Assembly: GCA_900544255.1 (NCBI GenBank)
Contig: UQUM01000003.1
Location: 44,776-108,775 of the forward strand
Reading direction: 5' to 3'
DNA: 64,000 bases
Origin: an uncultured Sutterella sp.
GTDB lineage: Bacteria; Pseudomonadota; Gammaproteobacteria; Burkholderiales; Burkholderiaceae_F
In this document: positions 18,347 through 25,146 of the stretch, in pieces
Layout of the letters: each line of letters starts with the position of its first letter
Numbering within the stretch: position 1 is the stretch's first letter
Translations under genes and position numbers: made by a program
The notes under the pieces: model-generated
Databases searched by the model: none
Seen by the model: only the letters and a program-made list of their open reading frames with translations
Told to the model about the DNA's origin: nothing

Positions 18347-18367
18347 CCCAAAACGGGCTCTTTTGGG
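18347..18367 (+). promoter_or_regulatory. Hairpin overlapping the mobB ribosome binding site
   Basis: CCCAAAA and TTTTGGG pair around a 7-base loop. The 3' arm runs into GGGAGA, the likely ribosome binding site of mobB (ATG at 18376), so translation may be tempered by the fold. It is too small to be the molybdenum cofactor riboswitch. Confidence 0.4.
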
Positions 18368-18375
18368 AGACCCTT

Positions 18376-18879
18376 ATGTTTGCGGTAGGCTTTGTCGGTG
18401 CGTCGGGGGCCGGAAAAACGACGCTGATGGAAAAGACGCTCGCCGTTTTGGTCGGGCGCGGCTGGAAGGTGTCTGCCGTGAAAAGCACGCACCACGACAC
18501 GGATACGGATAAGCCCGGTAAGGACAGCTGGCGCTACCGCGAGGCGGGCGCTAGCGAAGTGATTTTGGCCGGACGAAACCGCTGGGCACTGATGAGGGAG
18601 ACGCCCGGAAGCGAAGTGACGTTGGCGGAACTGCTTTCGCGTCTTGCGCCCGTCGACATGGTTCTCGTCGAAGGTTTCAAAAGCGAAGAAGGGATTCCTC
18701 GTATCGGCGTCGTAAGAAAAGCTTTTGATAAGGCATTGCCCGCGAGTTCGGAATTCGTGGCGGTGGCGACCGACGATGAGGATTTTGTTCTTCCCGAAGG
18801 CGCCGTGCGGTTGCCGGTGAACGACGCGGAAAAAGTAGCGGATTTCATTGAGACAATTAAAAGAAGGGCACAGCAGTGA
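18376..18879 (+). CDS. mobB: Molybdopterin-guanine dinucleotide biosynthesis protein MobB
   Basis: P-loop GTPase adaptor that assists attachment of GMP to molybdopterin. The 167 residues include the Walker A GASGAGKTTLMEK at residue 8, a KSTHHDTDTDKPGKDSWRY segment typical of MobB, and DMVLVEGFKSE in the second half. Full length for the single-domain form. It opens a four-gene cofactor block; its stop overlaps the next gene by 4 bases. MobA and the MoaA/C steps are not in this window. Confidence 0.92.
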   Translation: MFAVGFVGASGAGKTTLMEKTLAVLVGRGWKVSAVKSTHHDTDTDKPGKDSWRYREAGASEVILAGRNRWALMRETPGSEVTLAELLSRLAPVDMVLVEGFKSEEGIPRIGVVRKAFDKALPASSEFVAVATDDEDFVLPEGAVRLPVNDAEKVADFIETIKRRAQQ

Positions 18880-20117
18880 TTACGTATACAGAAGCGCTTG
18901 AGCGGCTTCTTGCGGCGGCCGAGCCGATTGCGAGAACCGAAATGATTCCGACCCTTTACGCCGAAGGGCGCATTTTGGCTGAAGCCGTCAAAAGTACGGT
19001 GGATGTGCCGCCCTGGAACAATTCTCAAATGGATGGGTATTGCCTCGCGGCCGACGCGATTGCCGCAGCGACGCCTGAACATCCGGTGCGTCTCCCCGTC
19101 AGTCAGCGTATCCCGGCGGGCAGCACGGGAACGCCCCTCGCGACGGGAACCTGTGCGCGCATTTTTACTGGGGCCCCGTTGCCGGAAGCGGCGGACGTCG
19201 TGGTGCCGCAGGAAGACGTGGAACGGGCAGAAGACGTGGAACGGGCAGAAGACGTGGAACGGGCAGAAGACGACGTGATTTTCCGTGCGCCCGCGAAAGT
19301 CGGCACTTATGTGCGCCGTCGGGCCGGGGACGTTGCGGCGGGTGACGTGGTGGCGGAAGCCGGTGCCAAGCTGACGCCGGGACTTTTGGGACTCATTGCG
19401 AGCGTGGGCGCCGCGTACGTGACCGTGATGAAACCGCTGCGCGTCGGTGTCTTTTTCTCCGGCAACGAATTGACGATGCCCGGAGAACCGCTGCCCGCGG
19501 GCAGTATTTATAACTCCAACCGCTTCACGATCCGTGCGCTCTTAAAGGGCTTGGGGTGTGACGTGTACGACTTGGGGACGGTGCCTGATTCGCTTGAAAA
19601 AACGAAGGAAGCCTTTGAAAAGGCATCCCGCGAGACGGACGTCATCATTTCGTCGGGCGGCATGAGCGTCGGCGAAGAAGACCACATTAAGCCCGCTGTT
19701 GAAAGTCTCGGAAAAATCGATATGTGGCGGGTGTGTCTGAAGCCGGGAAAACCCGTGGCATTCGGCGAAGTAAAGGGCGTACCTTTCATCGGTTTGCCCG
19801 GTAATCCGGTCTCGTGTTTCGTGACGTTTCTGATGTTGGCCCGTGCTTTTATTCTGAAGCGTCAGGGCATGAAGAATGTGAAGGTGCGGCCCTTGGCCGT
19901 CCGTGCGGATTTTGCGTGGGATAAGGCCGGTACGCGCGAAGAATTTGTGCGGGTGCACCGCAACGAAAACGGGGGGCTTGATCTTTACTGTACCCAGAAT
20001 TCGCAGATTCTCGCAAGCTGTGCATGGGCTGACGGCTTGGCGGATATTCCGGCGGGTGCCGTCGTAAAACCCGGTGACGTCGTTAATTACTATCCTTTCC
20101 GAGACCTTTTCCTGTGA
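18876..20117 (+). CDS. moeA: Molybdopterin molybdenumtransferase
   Basis: Inserts molybdate into adenylylated molybdopterin. The 413-residue protein shows the domain order of MoeA: N-terminal domain with PPWNNSQMDGYCLAAD, RIFTGAPLPEAADVVVPQED, then the MoCF-binding domain (ISSGGMSVGEEDH near residue 265, FGLPGNPVS-like FIGLPGNPVSCF) and C-terminal beta domain. Unusual: residues 113-130 are three tandem EDVERA units encoded by an 18-bp repeat, where relatives have about one. The expansion is in frame and falls in a loop, so the enzyme is probably intact. It overlaps mobB by 4 bases. Confidence 0.94.
   Translation: MITYTEALERLLAAAEPIARTEMIPTLYAEGRILAEAVKSTVDVPPWNNSQMDGYCLAADAIAAATPEHPVRLPVSQRIPAGSTGTPLATGTCARIFTGAPLPEAADVVVPQEDVERAEDVERAEDVERAEDDVIFRAPAKVGTYVRRRAGDVAAGDVVAEAGAKLTPGLLGLIASVGAAYVTVMKPLRVGVFFSGNELTMPGEPLPAGSIYNSNRFTIRALLKGLGCDVYDLGTVPDSLEKTKEAFEKASRETDVIISSGGMSVGEEDHIKPAVESLGKIDMWRVCLKPGKPVAFGEVKGVPFIGLPGNPVSCFVTFLMLARAFILKRQGMKNVKVRPLAVRADFAWDKAGTREEFVRVHRNENGGLDLYCTQNSQILASCAWADGLADIPAGAVVKPGDVVNYYPFRDLFL
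19212..19265 (+). repeat. Three tandem 18-bp repeats inside moeA
   Basis: The unit GAAGACGTGGAACGGGCA is present three times without a mismatch, followed by a partial fourth (GAAGACG). Being a multiple of three, changes in copy number would add or remove six residues without a frameshift. Confidence 0.95.
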
Positions 20118-20127
20118 GAGAAAGACG

Positions 20128-20385
20128 ATGCAGATCAAAGTGAAATATTTCGCCATGCTCCGTGAAGCGTTGGACTGTGATGAAGAAACGGTGACGATTC
20201 CCGAAACCGTTAAAACGGTGGGGGAGCTCAAAGCGTGGTTGGCCGACAAGGATGACACGCACCGTGCAGCGTTTACTTCCGTGAAGCGCATCCGCGCTGC
20301 GGTAAACGGTGTGATGGCGCAGGATGCGGCGGCGCTCAAAGACGGTGATGAAACGGCATACTTTCCGCCTGTGACCGGAGGCTAA
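20128..20385 (+). CDS. moaD: Molybdopterin synthase small subunit
   Basis: Ubiquitin-like sulfur carrier, thiocarboxylated at its C-terminal glycine. The 85-residue protein has the MoaD fold (QIKVKYFAMLREALDCDEE at the start) and ends PPVTGG, the required double glycine. The ATG at 20128 is preceded by GAGAGAAAG; an earlier in-frame ATG lies inside moeA and adds nonconserved residues. It sits 10 bases after moeA and 1 base before moaE. Confidence 0.93.
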   Translation: MQIKVKYFAMLREALDCDEETVTIPETVKTVGELKAWLADKDDTHRAAFTSVKRIRAAVNGVMAQDAAALKDGDETAYFPPVTGG

Positions 20386-20386
20386 G

Positions 20387-20854
20387 ATGGCGTACACGAA
20401 AGTCGTCGTGCAGACGGCGGATTTTGATGCAGGCAAAGAATCGGCGGCTTTGTTGGCGGGCGACACCGCAGACGGCGCTTTGGTGACCTTTACCGGCCTT
20501 GTGCGCGGGGGCGGCATCACGGCAATGGAATTGGAGCATTACCCGGAAATGACGGAAAAGTCGCTTCGGGCGATCGTTGACGATGCCCGTCGCCGCTGGC
20601 CAGTGTTGGGGGGCGTCACGATCATTCACCGCGTGGGGAAACTTTTGCCCGGCGATCAGATCGTGCTCGTCATTGTGGCGAGTCCCCATCGCGCGGCCGC
20701 TTTTGAAGCCGCAGAATTCATGATGGATTGGTTGAAAACCGAAGCGCCTTTTTGGAAAAAAGAATACCTCACCGACGGAACCGCCCTGTGGGTAGATGCG
20801 CGGGAGACGGACGAAAAAGCGAAGGACAGATGGAACCATGTGGGCCACGCGTGA
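20387..20854 (+). CDS. moaE: Molybdopterin synthase catalytic subunit
   Basis: Uses MoaD-thiocarboxylate to add the dithiolene sulfurs to precursor Z. The 155 residues contain GALVTFTGLVRG, LEHYPEMTEKSL, IIHRVGKLLPGD and the family block ASPHRAAAFEAAEFMMDWLK, with KTEAPFWKKE carrying the catalytic lysine. The gene order moaD-moaE matches the usual pair. The following crcB starts inside its end. Confidence 0.94.
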   Translation: MAYTKVVVQTADFDAGKESAALLAGDTADGALVTFTGLVRGGGITAMELEHYPEMTEKSLRAIVDDARRRWPVLGGVTIIHRVGKLLPGDQIVLVIVASPHRAAAFEAAEFMMDWLKTEAPFWKKEYLTDGTALWVDARETDEKAKDRWNHVGHA

Positions 20855-21245
20855 CGGCAGTTTTTTCACCGTTCTTCTGGCGGTAGGCCTGGGCGCCGCC
20901 CTCGGGGCGATGCTTCGGTGGGCGCTCTCCTATTGGTTCAACCGCGTGTGGGACGTGATGCCGACGGGGACACTGCTCTGTAATCTCGTCGGTGCTTTTG
21001 TGATCGGGCTCGTGACGGCATACCTGGCATTACATCCGGCGGTACCGGCTTGGGTGAGACTCTTTGCCGTCACGGGACTTTTGGGCGGATTGACGACGTT
21101 TTCCACTTTTTCCATGGAAAACGTCACGCTCATGACGGCGGGCGCCTGGGGACGGGCGTTTTGTCATGCCGCGGCACATCTTTTGGGGTCATTTGCGATG
21201 ACGGGCGCCGGTTTTGCGTTGATGAAAGCTCTTTTGAAAGGATAA
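20838..21245 (+). CDS. crcB: Fluoride efflux channel CrcB/Fluc
   Basis: Dual-topology inner-membrane fluoride channel. The 135-residue protein has four hydrophobic segments and the Fluc marks: GAALGAMLRW near residue 18, NLVGAFVIG (pore Asn) and GLLGGLTTFSTFS with the conserved Phe/Thr track and Na-binding loop. The ATG at 20838 overlaps moaE by 17 bases and starts MWATRDGSF. No fluoride riboswitch is possible here because the leader is coding sequence. Coexpression with moco genes is positional and not evidently functional. Confidence 0.92.
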   Translation: MWATRDGSFFTVLLAVGLGAALGAMLRWALSYWFNRVWDVMPTGTLLCNLVGAFVIGLVTAYLALHPAVPAWVRLFAVTGLLGGLTTFSTFSMENVTLMTAGAWGRAFCHAAAHLLGSFAMTGAGFALMKALLKG

Positions 21246-21250
21246 CGAGT

Positions 21251-21655
21251 ATGACGAAAACTTGTGTTGCAATGACGGCGGTACTCTTGCTGTGCTCCGC
21301 GGCTTCGGCTCAGACGCCGCCGACGGAATGTTTTGATAAGGCTGTCACCCAGGTAGAGTACGCGGCGTGCCTTAAAACCGAAATGGAAGCGCTCGGCAAG
21401 CAGTACAAGAACGTCGAGGAGCAGGTGATGTCGCGGATGCGCGCTTTGGATCGCGTGCAGAAAAATAAGAAGGCGACGCAGGCGTTGACCGATGCCAATA
21501 AGGCGTTTCAGACGTACGTGAAGGAAGAGTGCGAGCTCATTGAAAAGAGTTACGGTTCGGGGGCCGGCGCCGGTGCCGCGGGGCTTGCCTGCCGCATCAA
21601 CCTCACGCGCCTGCGCATGGGAGCGTTGCAGCACCAGTTCCTGTCGGCACAATAA
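21251..21655 (+). CDS. Secreted lysozyme-inhibitor LprI-like protein (DUF1311)
   Basis: A 134-residue exported protein. The signal peptide MTKTCVAMTAVLLLCSAASA is followed by QTPP. The mature part has ECFDKAVTQVEYAACLKTEM with paired cysteines and a long charged helix, then ACRINLTRLRMGALQ, as in DUF1311/LprI-like proteins; the spaced Cys residues should form disulfides in the periplasm. The start at 21251 is five bases after crcB, with ACGAG before it. Function is unproven for this group; some members inhibit lysozyme. Confidence 0.7.
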   Translation: MTKTCVAMTAVLLLCSAASAQTPPTECFDKAVTQVEYAACLKTEMEALGKQYKNVEEQVMSRMRALDRVQKNKKATQALTDANKAFQTYVKEECELIEKSYGSGAGAGAAGLACRINLTRLRMGALQHQFLSAQ

Positions 21656-21694
21656 TTGTAAAAGTAAGCATAAAATATTTTATTAAGTAAAATA

Positions 21695-21829
21695 ATGACA
21701 ACAATCCCCCCCCCCATCAACGCCTTGATAACATCTACGGAACGACAGTCCAATATTGAGCTGCTTCGAACCTTGGCGATGGTGATGATCGTGGCGCACC
21801 ACTTCGCCGTTCATCAGTATCGACGTTAA
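21695..21829 (+). pseudogene. Truncated acyltransferase_3 (OafA/WecH-type) gene, N-terminal remnant
   Basis: From ATG 21695 a 44-codon frame reads MTTIPPPINALITSTERQ and then SNIELLRTLAMVMIVAHHF, which is the first transmembrane segment and catalytic-helix start of membrane O-acyltransferases. The homology breaks off after HHFAVHQ and a stop follows at 21829; the remaining 300 or so codons of the family are missing. The frame contains a run of ten C (21706-21715). The preceding 40 bases are very AT-rich. It abuts an unrelated remnant with no intergenic space. Confidence 0.72.
21706..21715 (+). repeat. C10 homopolymer tract
   Basis: Ten consecutive C, coding for Ile-Pro-Pro-Pro near the start of the acyltransferase remnant. 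The present length keeps the downstream frame open. Tracts of this size are prone to slippage. Confidence 0.95.
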
Positions 21830-22228
21830 TCCGGAAGCCGTCGCTTTGACGGAGCGACGGCTGGCGCGGACATTGTCCGAACGGAATCCCGACTTCTGAA
21901 AGACGGTGCAACGGTTTACCTCACGAAAACGGAAAAAGAACTGGCGATTTTGAAGCAGCTCGATTGTCAGATTGTGCAGCGAAACAAAGGAATGGATGCC
22001 ATTCTGACGAAGCAGTATCGGGGAGCGCCGGTGGCTGTGAAACTGCAGAAAGAAGCGGAAACGGCGGCAGAAGCGGCGGTGCTGCTGCAGGCCGTGGGGA
22101 AAAAGAAAAACTGTCGAATGACGGTGCTGATATTGAGAGAAGCTGATAAAGCACCCCTGAAGTTTCCGGACGATATGCTGGTGCTCACGAGCTATAAAGC
22201 AGATATCGAAGAACGGTTGAAACGCTGA
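21816..22228 (+). pseudogene. Frameshifted C-terminal gene remnant, possibly DNA methyltransferase
   Basis: Starting right at the break of the acyltransferase fragment, one frame reads SIDVNPEAVALTERRLARTL and SERNPDF up to TGA at 21899; the next frame carries on as LLKDGATVYLTKTEKELAIL and continues 110 codons to a stop at 22228 (end DIEERLKR). Adding one base near 21895 would join them. The D-x-NPEAVALTERRL pattern resembles the SAM-binding edge of DNA methyltransferases, but the rest is not something I recognise, so the family is tentative. There is no start codon of its own upstream: the 5' part is lost. Confidence 0.5.
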
Positions 22229-22248
22229 AAATAAAAAAACACCAAAGA

Positions 22249-22288
22249 AAAACGGGCGGCTCCCACTTGTCGGAAAGTCGCCCGTTTT
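22249..22288 (-). terminator. leuS terminator
   Basis: AAAACGGGCG and CGCCCGTTTT pair across a 20-base loop. On the minus strand the stem is followed by TTTTTC, so it fits the end of leuS (stop at 22310) and can also stop plus-strand read-through. Confidence 0.8.
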
Positions 22289-22309
22289 CGTCGGAAGGTC
22301 AGCGGCGTA

Positions 22310-24949
22310 TTACTTCGCCACGACGTTCACGAGTTTGCCCGGCACGATGATGACCTTGCGCACGGTGGCTTCACCCACGAAGCGCTTCACGTCTTCGTTC
22401 GCGAGAGCCGCGGCTTCAATGTCGGCCTTGGAAGCCGAAGCCGGCACCAGAATCTGACCGCGCAGCTTGCCGTTCACCTGAATGACGAGCTTCAATTCAT
22501 CGGCCACGAGCGCTGTCTGATCAATTTCAGGCCACGGAGCGTCGATCAATTCGCAGTCAAATGCTTTGTCGAACCCTAATTCCGTCCAGAGCACCGTCGT
22601 GATGTGCGGCGCAATCGGGTAGAGGACGCGCAGGAGCAGAGACGCGCATTCTTCGAGTGCGGCACGGCCCAGTTCATCTTCGGGGCGGAAGGCTTCGATG
22701 CTGTTCAACATTTTCATCGCAGCCGACACCACGGTGTTGTACTGCATGCGGTCAAAGTCGGCTTCAGCCTGCTTCAACGTCGTGTAGACGTCGCGGCGGA
22801 AATCCTTCACCGCCTTAGAGGCGCCCGAGTAGTCCACAGCCGCCTTGCTGCCGATCAAATCGGCCTGGTGCGCGTAGCCCCAGCTCCAGAGACGACGCAG
22901 GAAGCGGTACGTTCCTTCGGCGCCGGAGTTGGACCACGCGGCGGACTGATCGGGGGGACCGGCGAACATCACGAAGGTACGGGCCGTATCGGCACCGAAC
23001 TGCTTGATGATGTCGCGGGGTTCCACGACGTTGTTCTTACTTTTACTCATCTTCTCGATGCCGCCCGAGACGACGGGAAGTCCGTCATCCTTGGCGGTCA
23101 CTTTCGAGGGACGGCCCTTTTCGTCGTATTCGACCGTGACTTCGTAGGGGTAGTACCAACGCTTGTGACCGTCGGGAAGTTCGCGGTAGAAGCATTCGGC
23201 GGTAAGCATCCCCTGCGTGAAGAGGCGCGTGAAGGGTTCGTCGAACTTGACGAGCCCCAAGTCGCGCATCACCTTCGTCCAGAAACGGGCGTAGAGCAGG
23301 TGCAGCACGGCGTGTTCGATACCGCCGATGTACTGATCCATCGGGGCCCAATAGTCGTTGCGTTCATCCACCATCGCCGTGTTGCAGTCGGGCGAGCAGT
23401 AGCGCATGAAGTACCAAGAGCTGTCGACGAACGTATCCATCGTGTCCGTTTCGCGCTGAGCATCGCCGCCGCACTTCGGGCACTTCACGTTGAGGAATTC
23501 AGGGCACTTATTCAAGGGGTTGCCGGAACCGTCGGGAATGAGGTTGTCGGGGAGCACCACCGGCAGATCCTTTTCAGGGACGGGCACCGGGCCGCACTTC
23601 GGGCAGTTGATGATCGGAATCGGCGTACCCCAGTAGCGCTGGCGGGAAATACCCCAGTCGCGCAGACGGAACTGCGTCTGCTTGTCGCCTAAACCCAAAT
23701 CCTTCAGGTCGGATGCGACGGCATCAATCGCATCATGAATGTGCAGACCGTCGTATTTGCCGGAATTGACGCAGTAGGGGTTTAAGGTCTTATCTCCGTA
23801 CCAATCCTGCCATGCATCTTCGGAGAACGTTTTCCCGTCCACGGCCACGGCCTGAACGATGGGAATGCCGAATTTCTTCGCGAACGCAAAGTCGCGTTCG
23901 TCGTGCGCGGGCACGCCCATCACGGCGCCTTCGCCGTAGCTCATCAAAACGTAGTTACCGATCCAGACTTCAACCTGACGTCCGTTCAAGGGGTGCGTCA
24001 CGTAGAAACCGGTGGGGACGCCCTTCTTTTCCATCGTCGCCATGTCGGCTTCGGAAACGGAGCCCTTCGCGCATTCGGCGACGAAGGCTTCAAGTTCGGG
24101 CTTACCCTTGGCAAGGCGCTTGGCGAGCGGGTGCTCGGCAGCAATCGCGACGAACGTCACGCCCATGATCGTATCGGCACGGGTCGTGTAAACGCGCAGT
24201 TTCTTTTCTTCACCGTCGATTGTGTAGGGGAACGCAAAATTCACGCCCACGGACTTGCCGATCCAGTGTTCCTGCATGCGGCGAACCTGTTCGGGCCACC
24301 CCTGCAGTTTGGAAAGGTCGTCGAGGAGTTCCTGCGCGTACTGCGTGATGCCGAAGTAGTACCCCGGGATTTCGCGCTTTTCCACCTTGGCACCGGAACG
24401 CCAACCGCAGCCGTCGATCACCTGTTCGTTGGCGAGGACGGTCTTATCCACCGGATCCCAGTTTACGATCTGGGTCTTGCGGTAGCAGATACCCTTTTCG
24501 AGCATCTTGAGGAACATCCACTGGTTCCAGCGGTAGTACTCGGGTTTGCAGGTCGTTACTTCGCGCGACCAGTCAAAGGCGAGCCCCAGAGGACGCATCT
24601 GTTCCTTCATGTCGGCGATGTTCTGGAACGTCCACTTTGCCGGCGCCACCTTCTTACTTAAGGCGGCATTTTCCGCGGGGAGCCCGAACGAGTCCCAGCC
24701 CATGGGGGTCATCACGTTGAAGCCCTTCATGCGGCGATAACGGTAGAGAACGTCGTTTAGAGTGTAGTTTCTCACATGACCCATGTGCAGCTTCCCGGAG
24801 GGGTAGGGCAGCATGGAACAGACGTAATACTTCGGCTTTTCTTTGCCGTTTTTGTCGAGCGCGTGCTCTTTGGCACGGTAAACCTCATCCTTCACCCAGC
24901 GGGCTTGGACTTCGGCTTCGACTTCCTGTGGAGAATAGGTGTCGCGCAT
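22310..24949 (-). CDS. leuS: Leucyl-tRNA synthetase
   Basis: Class Ia synthetase charging tRNA-Leu. The 879 residues show the HIGH-type PSGKLHMGHVRNYTLND near residue 50, the CP1 editing domain (GVPAHDERDFAFA), the zinc-type cysteines (PKCGPVPV, CPKCGGDAQ), the WYFMRYCSPDC motif and KMSKSKNNVVEP as the signature lysine loop near 650, then the anticodon-binding and C-terminal domains. Full family length. In related genomes it is followed by lptE and holA; here those genes lie beyond an inserted plus-strand block. Confidence 0.97.
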   Translation of the reverse strand: MRDTYSPQEVEAEVQARWVKDEVYRAKEHALDKNGKEKPKYYVCSMLPYPSGKLHMGHVRNYTLNDVLYRYRRMKGFNVMTPMGWDSFGLPAENAALSKKVAPAKWTFQNIADMKEQMRPLGLAFDWSREVTTCKPEYYRWNQWMFLKMLEKGICYRKTQIVNWDPVDKTVLANEQVIDGCGWRSGAKVEKREIPGYYFGITQYAQELLDDLSKLQGWPEQVRRMQEHWIGKSVGVNFAFPYTIDGEEKKLRVYTTRADTIMGVTFVAIAAEHPLAKRLAKGKPELEAFVAECAKGSVSEADMATMEKKGVPTGFYVTHPLNGRQVEVWIGNYVLMSYGEGAVMGVPAHDERDFAFAKKFGIPIVQAVAVDGKTFSEDAWQDWYGDKTLNPYCVNSGKYDGLHIHDAIDAVASDLKDLGLGDKQTQFRLRDWGISRQRYWGTPIPIINCPKCGPVPVPEKDLPVVLPDNLIPDGSGNPLNKCPEFLNVKCPKCGGDAQRETDTMDTFVDSSWYFMRYCSPDCNTAMVDERNDYWAPMDQYIGGIEHAVLHLLYARFWTKVMRDLGLVKFDEPFTRLFTQGMLTAECFYRELPDGHKRWYYPYEVTVEYDEKGRPSKVTAKDDGLPVVSGGIEKMSKSKNNVVEPRDIIKQFGADTARTFVMFAGPPDQSAAWSNSGAEGTYRFLRRLWSWGYAHQADLIGSKAAVDYSGASKAVKDFRRDVYTTLKQAEADFDRMQYNTVVSAAMKMLNSIEAFRPEDELGRAALEECASLLLRVLYPIAPHITTVLWTELGFDKAFDCELIDAPWPEIDQTALVADELKLVIQVNGKLRGQILVPASASKADIEAAALANEDVKRFVGEATVRKVIIVPGKLVNVVAK

Positions 24950-25071
24950 GGGCGCCTGGCCTTTTCGTAGTTACTGATGAATGCGTCCCTAAAAGGGGCG
25001 CGGGATAGATGAACAAAAGAGTATACCGCGTTCCGACAGGGCTTTTTTGAGTGAAAAGTCGTGCGGCCGGG

Positions 25072-25099
25072 TTGACAGGCGGGGAAAAGACGGTAGCAT
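25072..25099 (+). promoter_or_regulatory. Sigma-70 promoter of uvrD
   Basis: TTGACA (25072-25077), 16 bases, TAGCAT (25094-25099). A perfect -35 and a fair -10, about 40 bases before the uvrD ATG. Confidence 0.75.
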
Positions 25100-25146
25100 T
25101 TTGCGCCCTTCCCTTGTATTTCTTTCTTCAGAAGTCAGTATCCGAT

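Noticed and set aside
18266..18375. Molybdenum cofactor riboswitch before mobB
   Set aside because: Only a single 7-bp hairpin is present; the aptamer needs a far longer multi-stem fold.
20700..20838. Fluoride riboswitch for crcB
   Set aside because: The sequence before crcB is moaE coding DNA and shows none of the fluoride aptamer.
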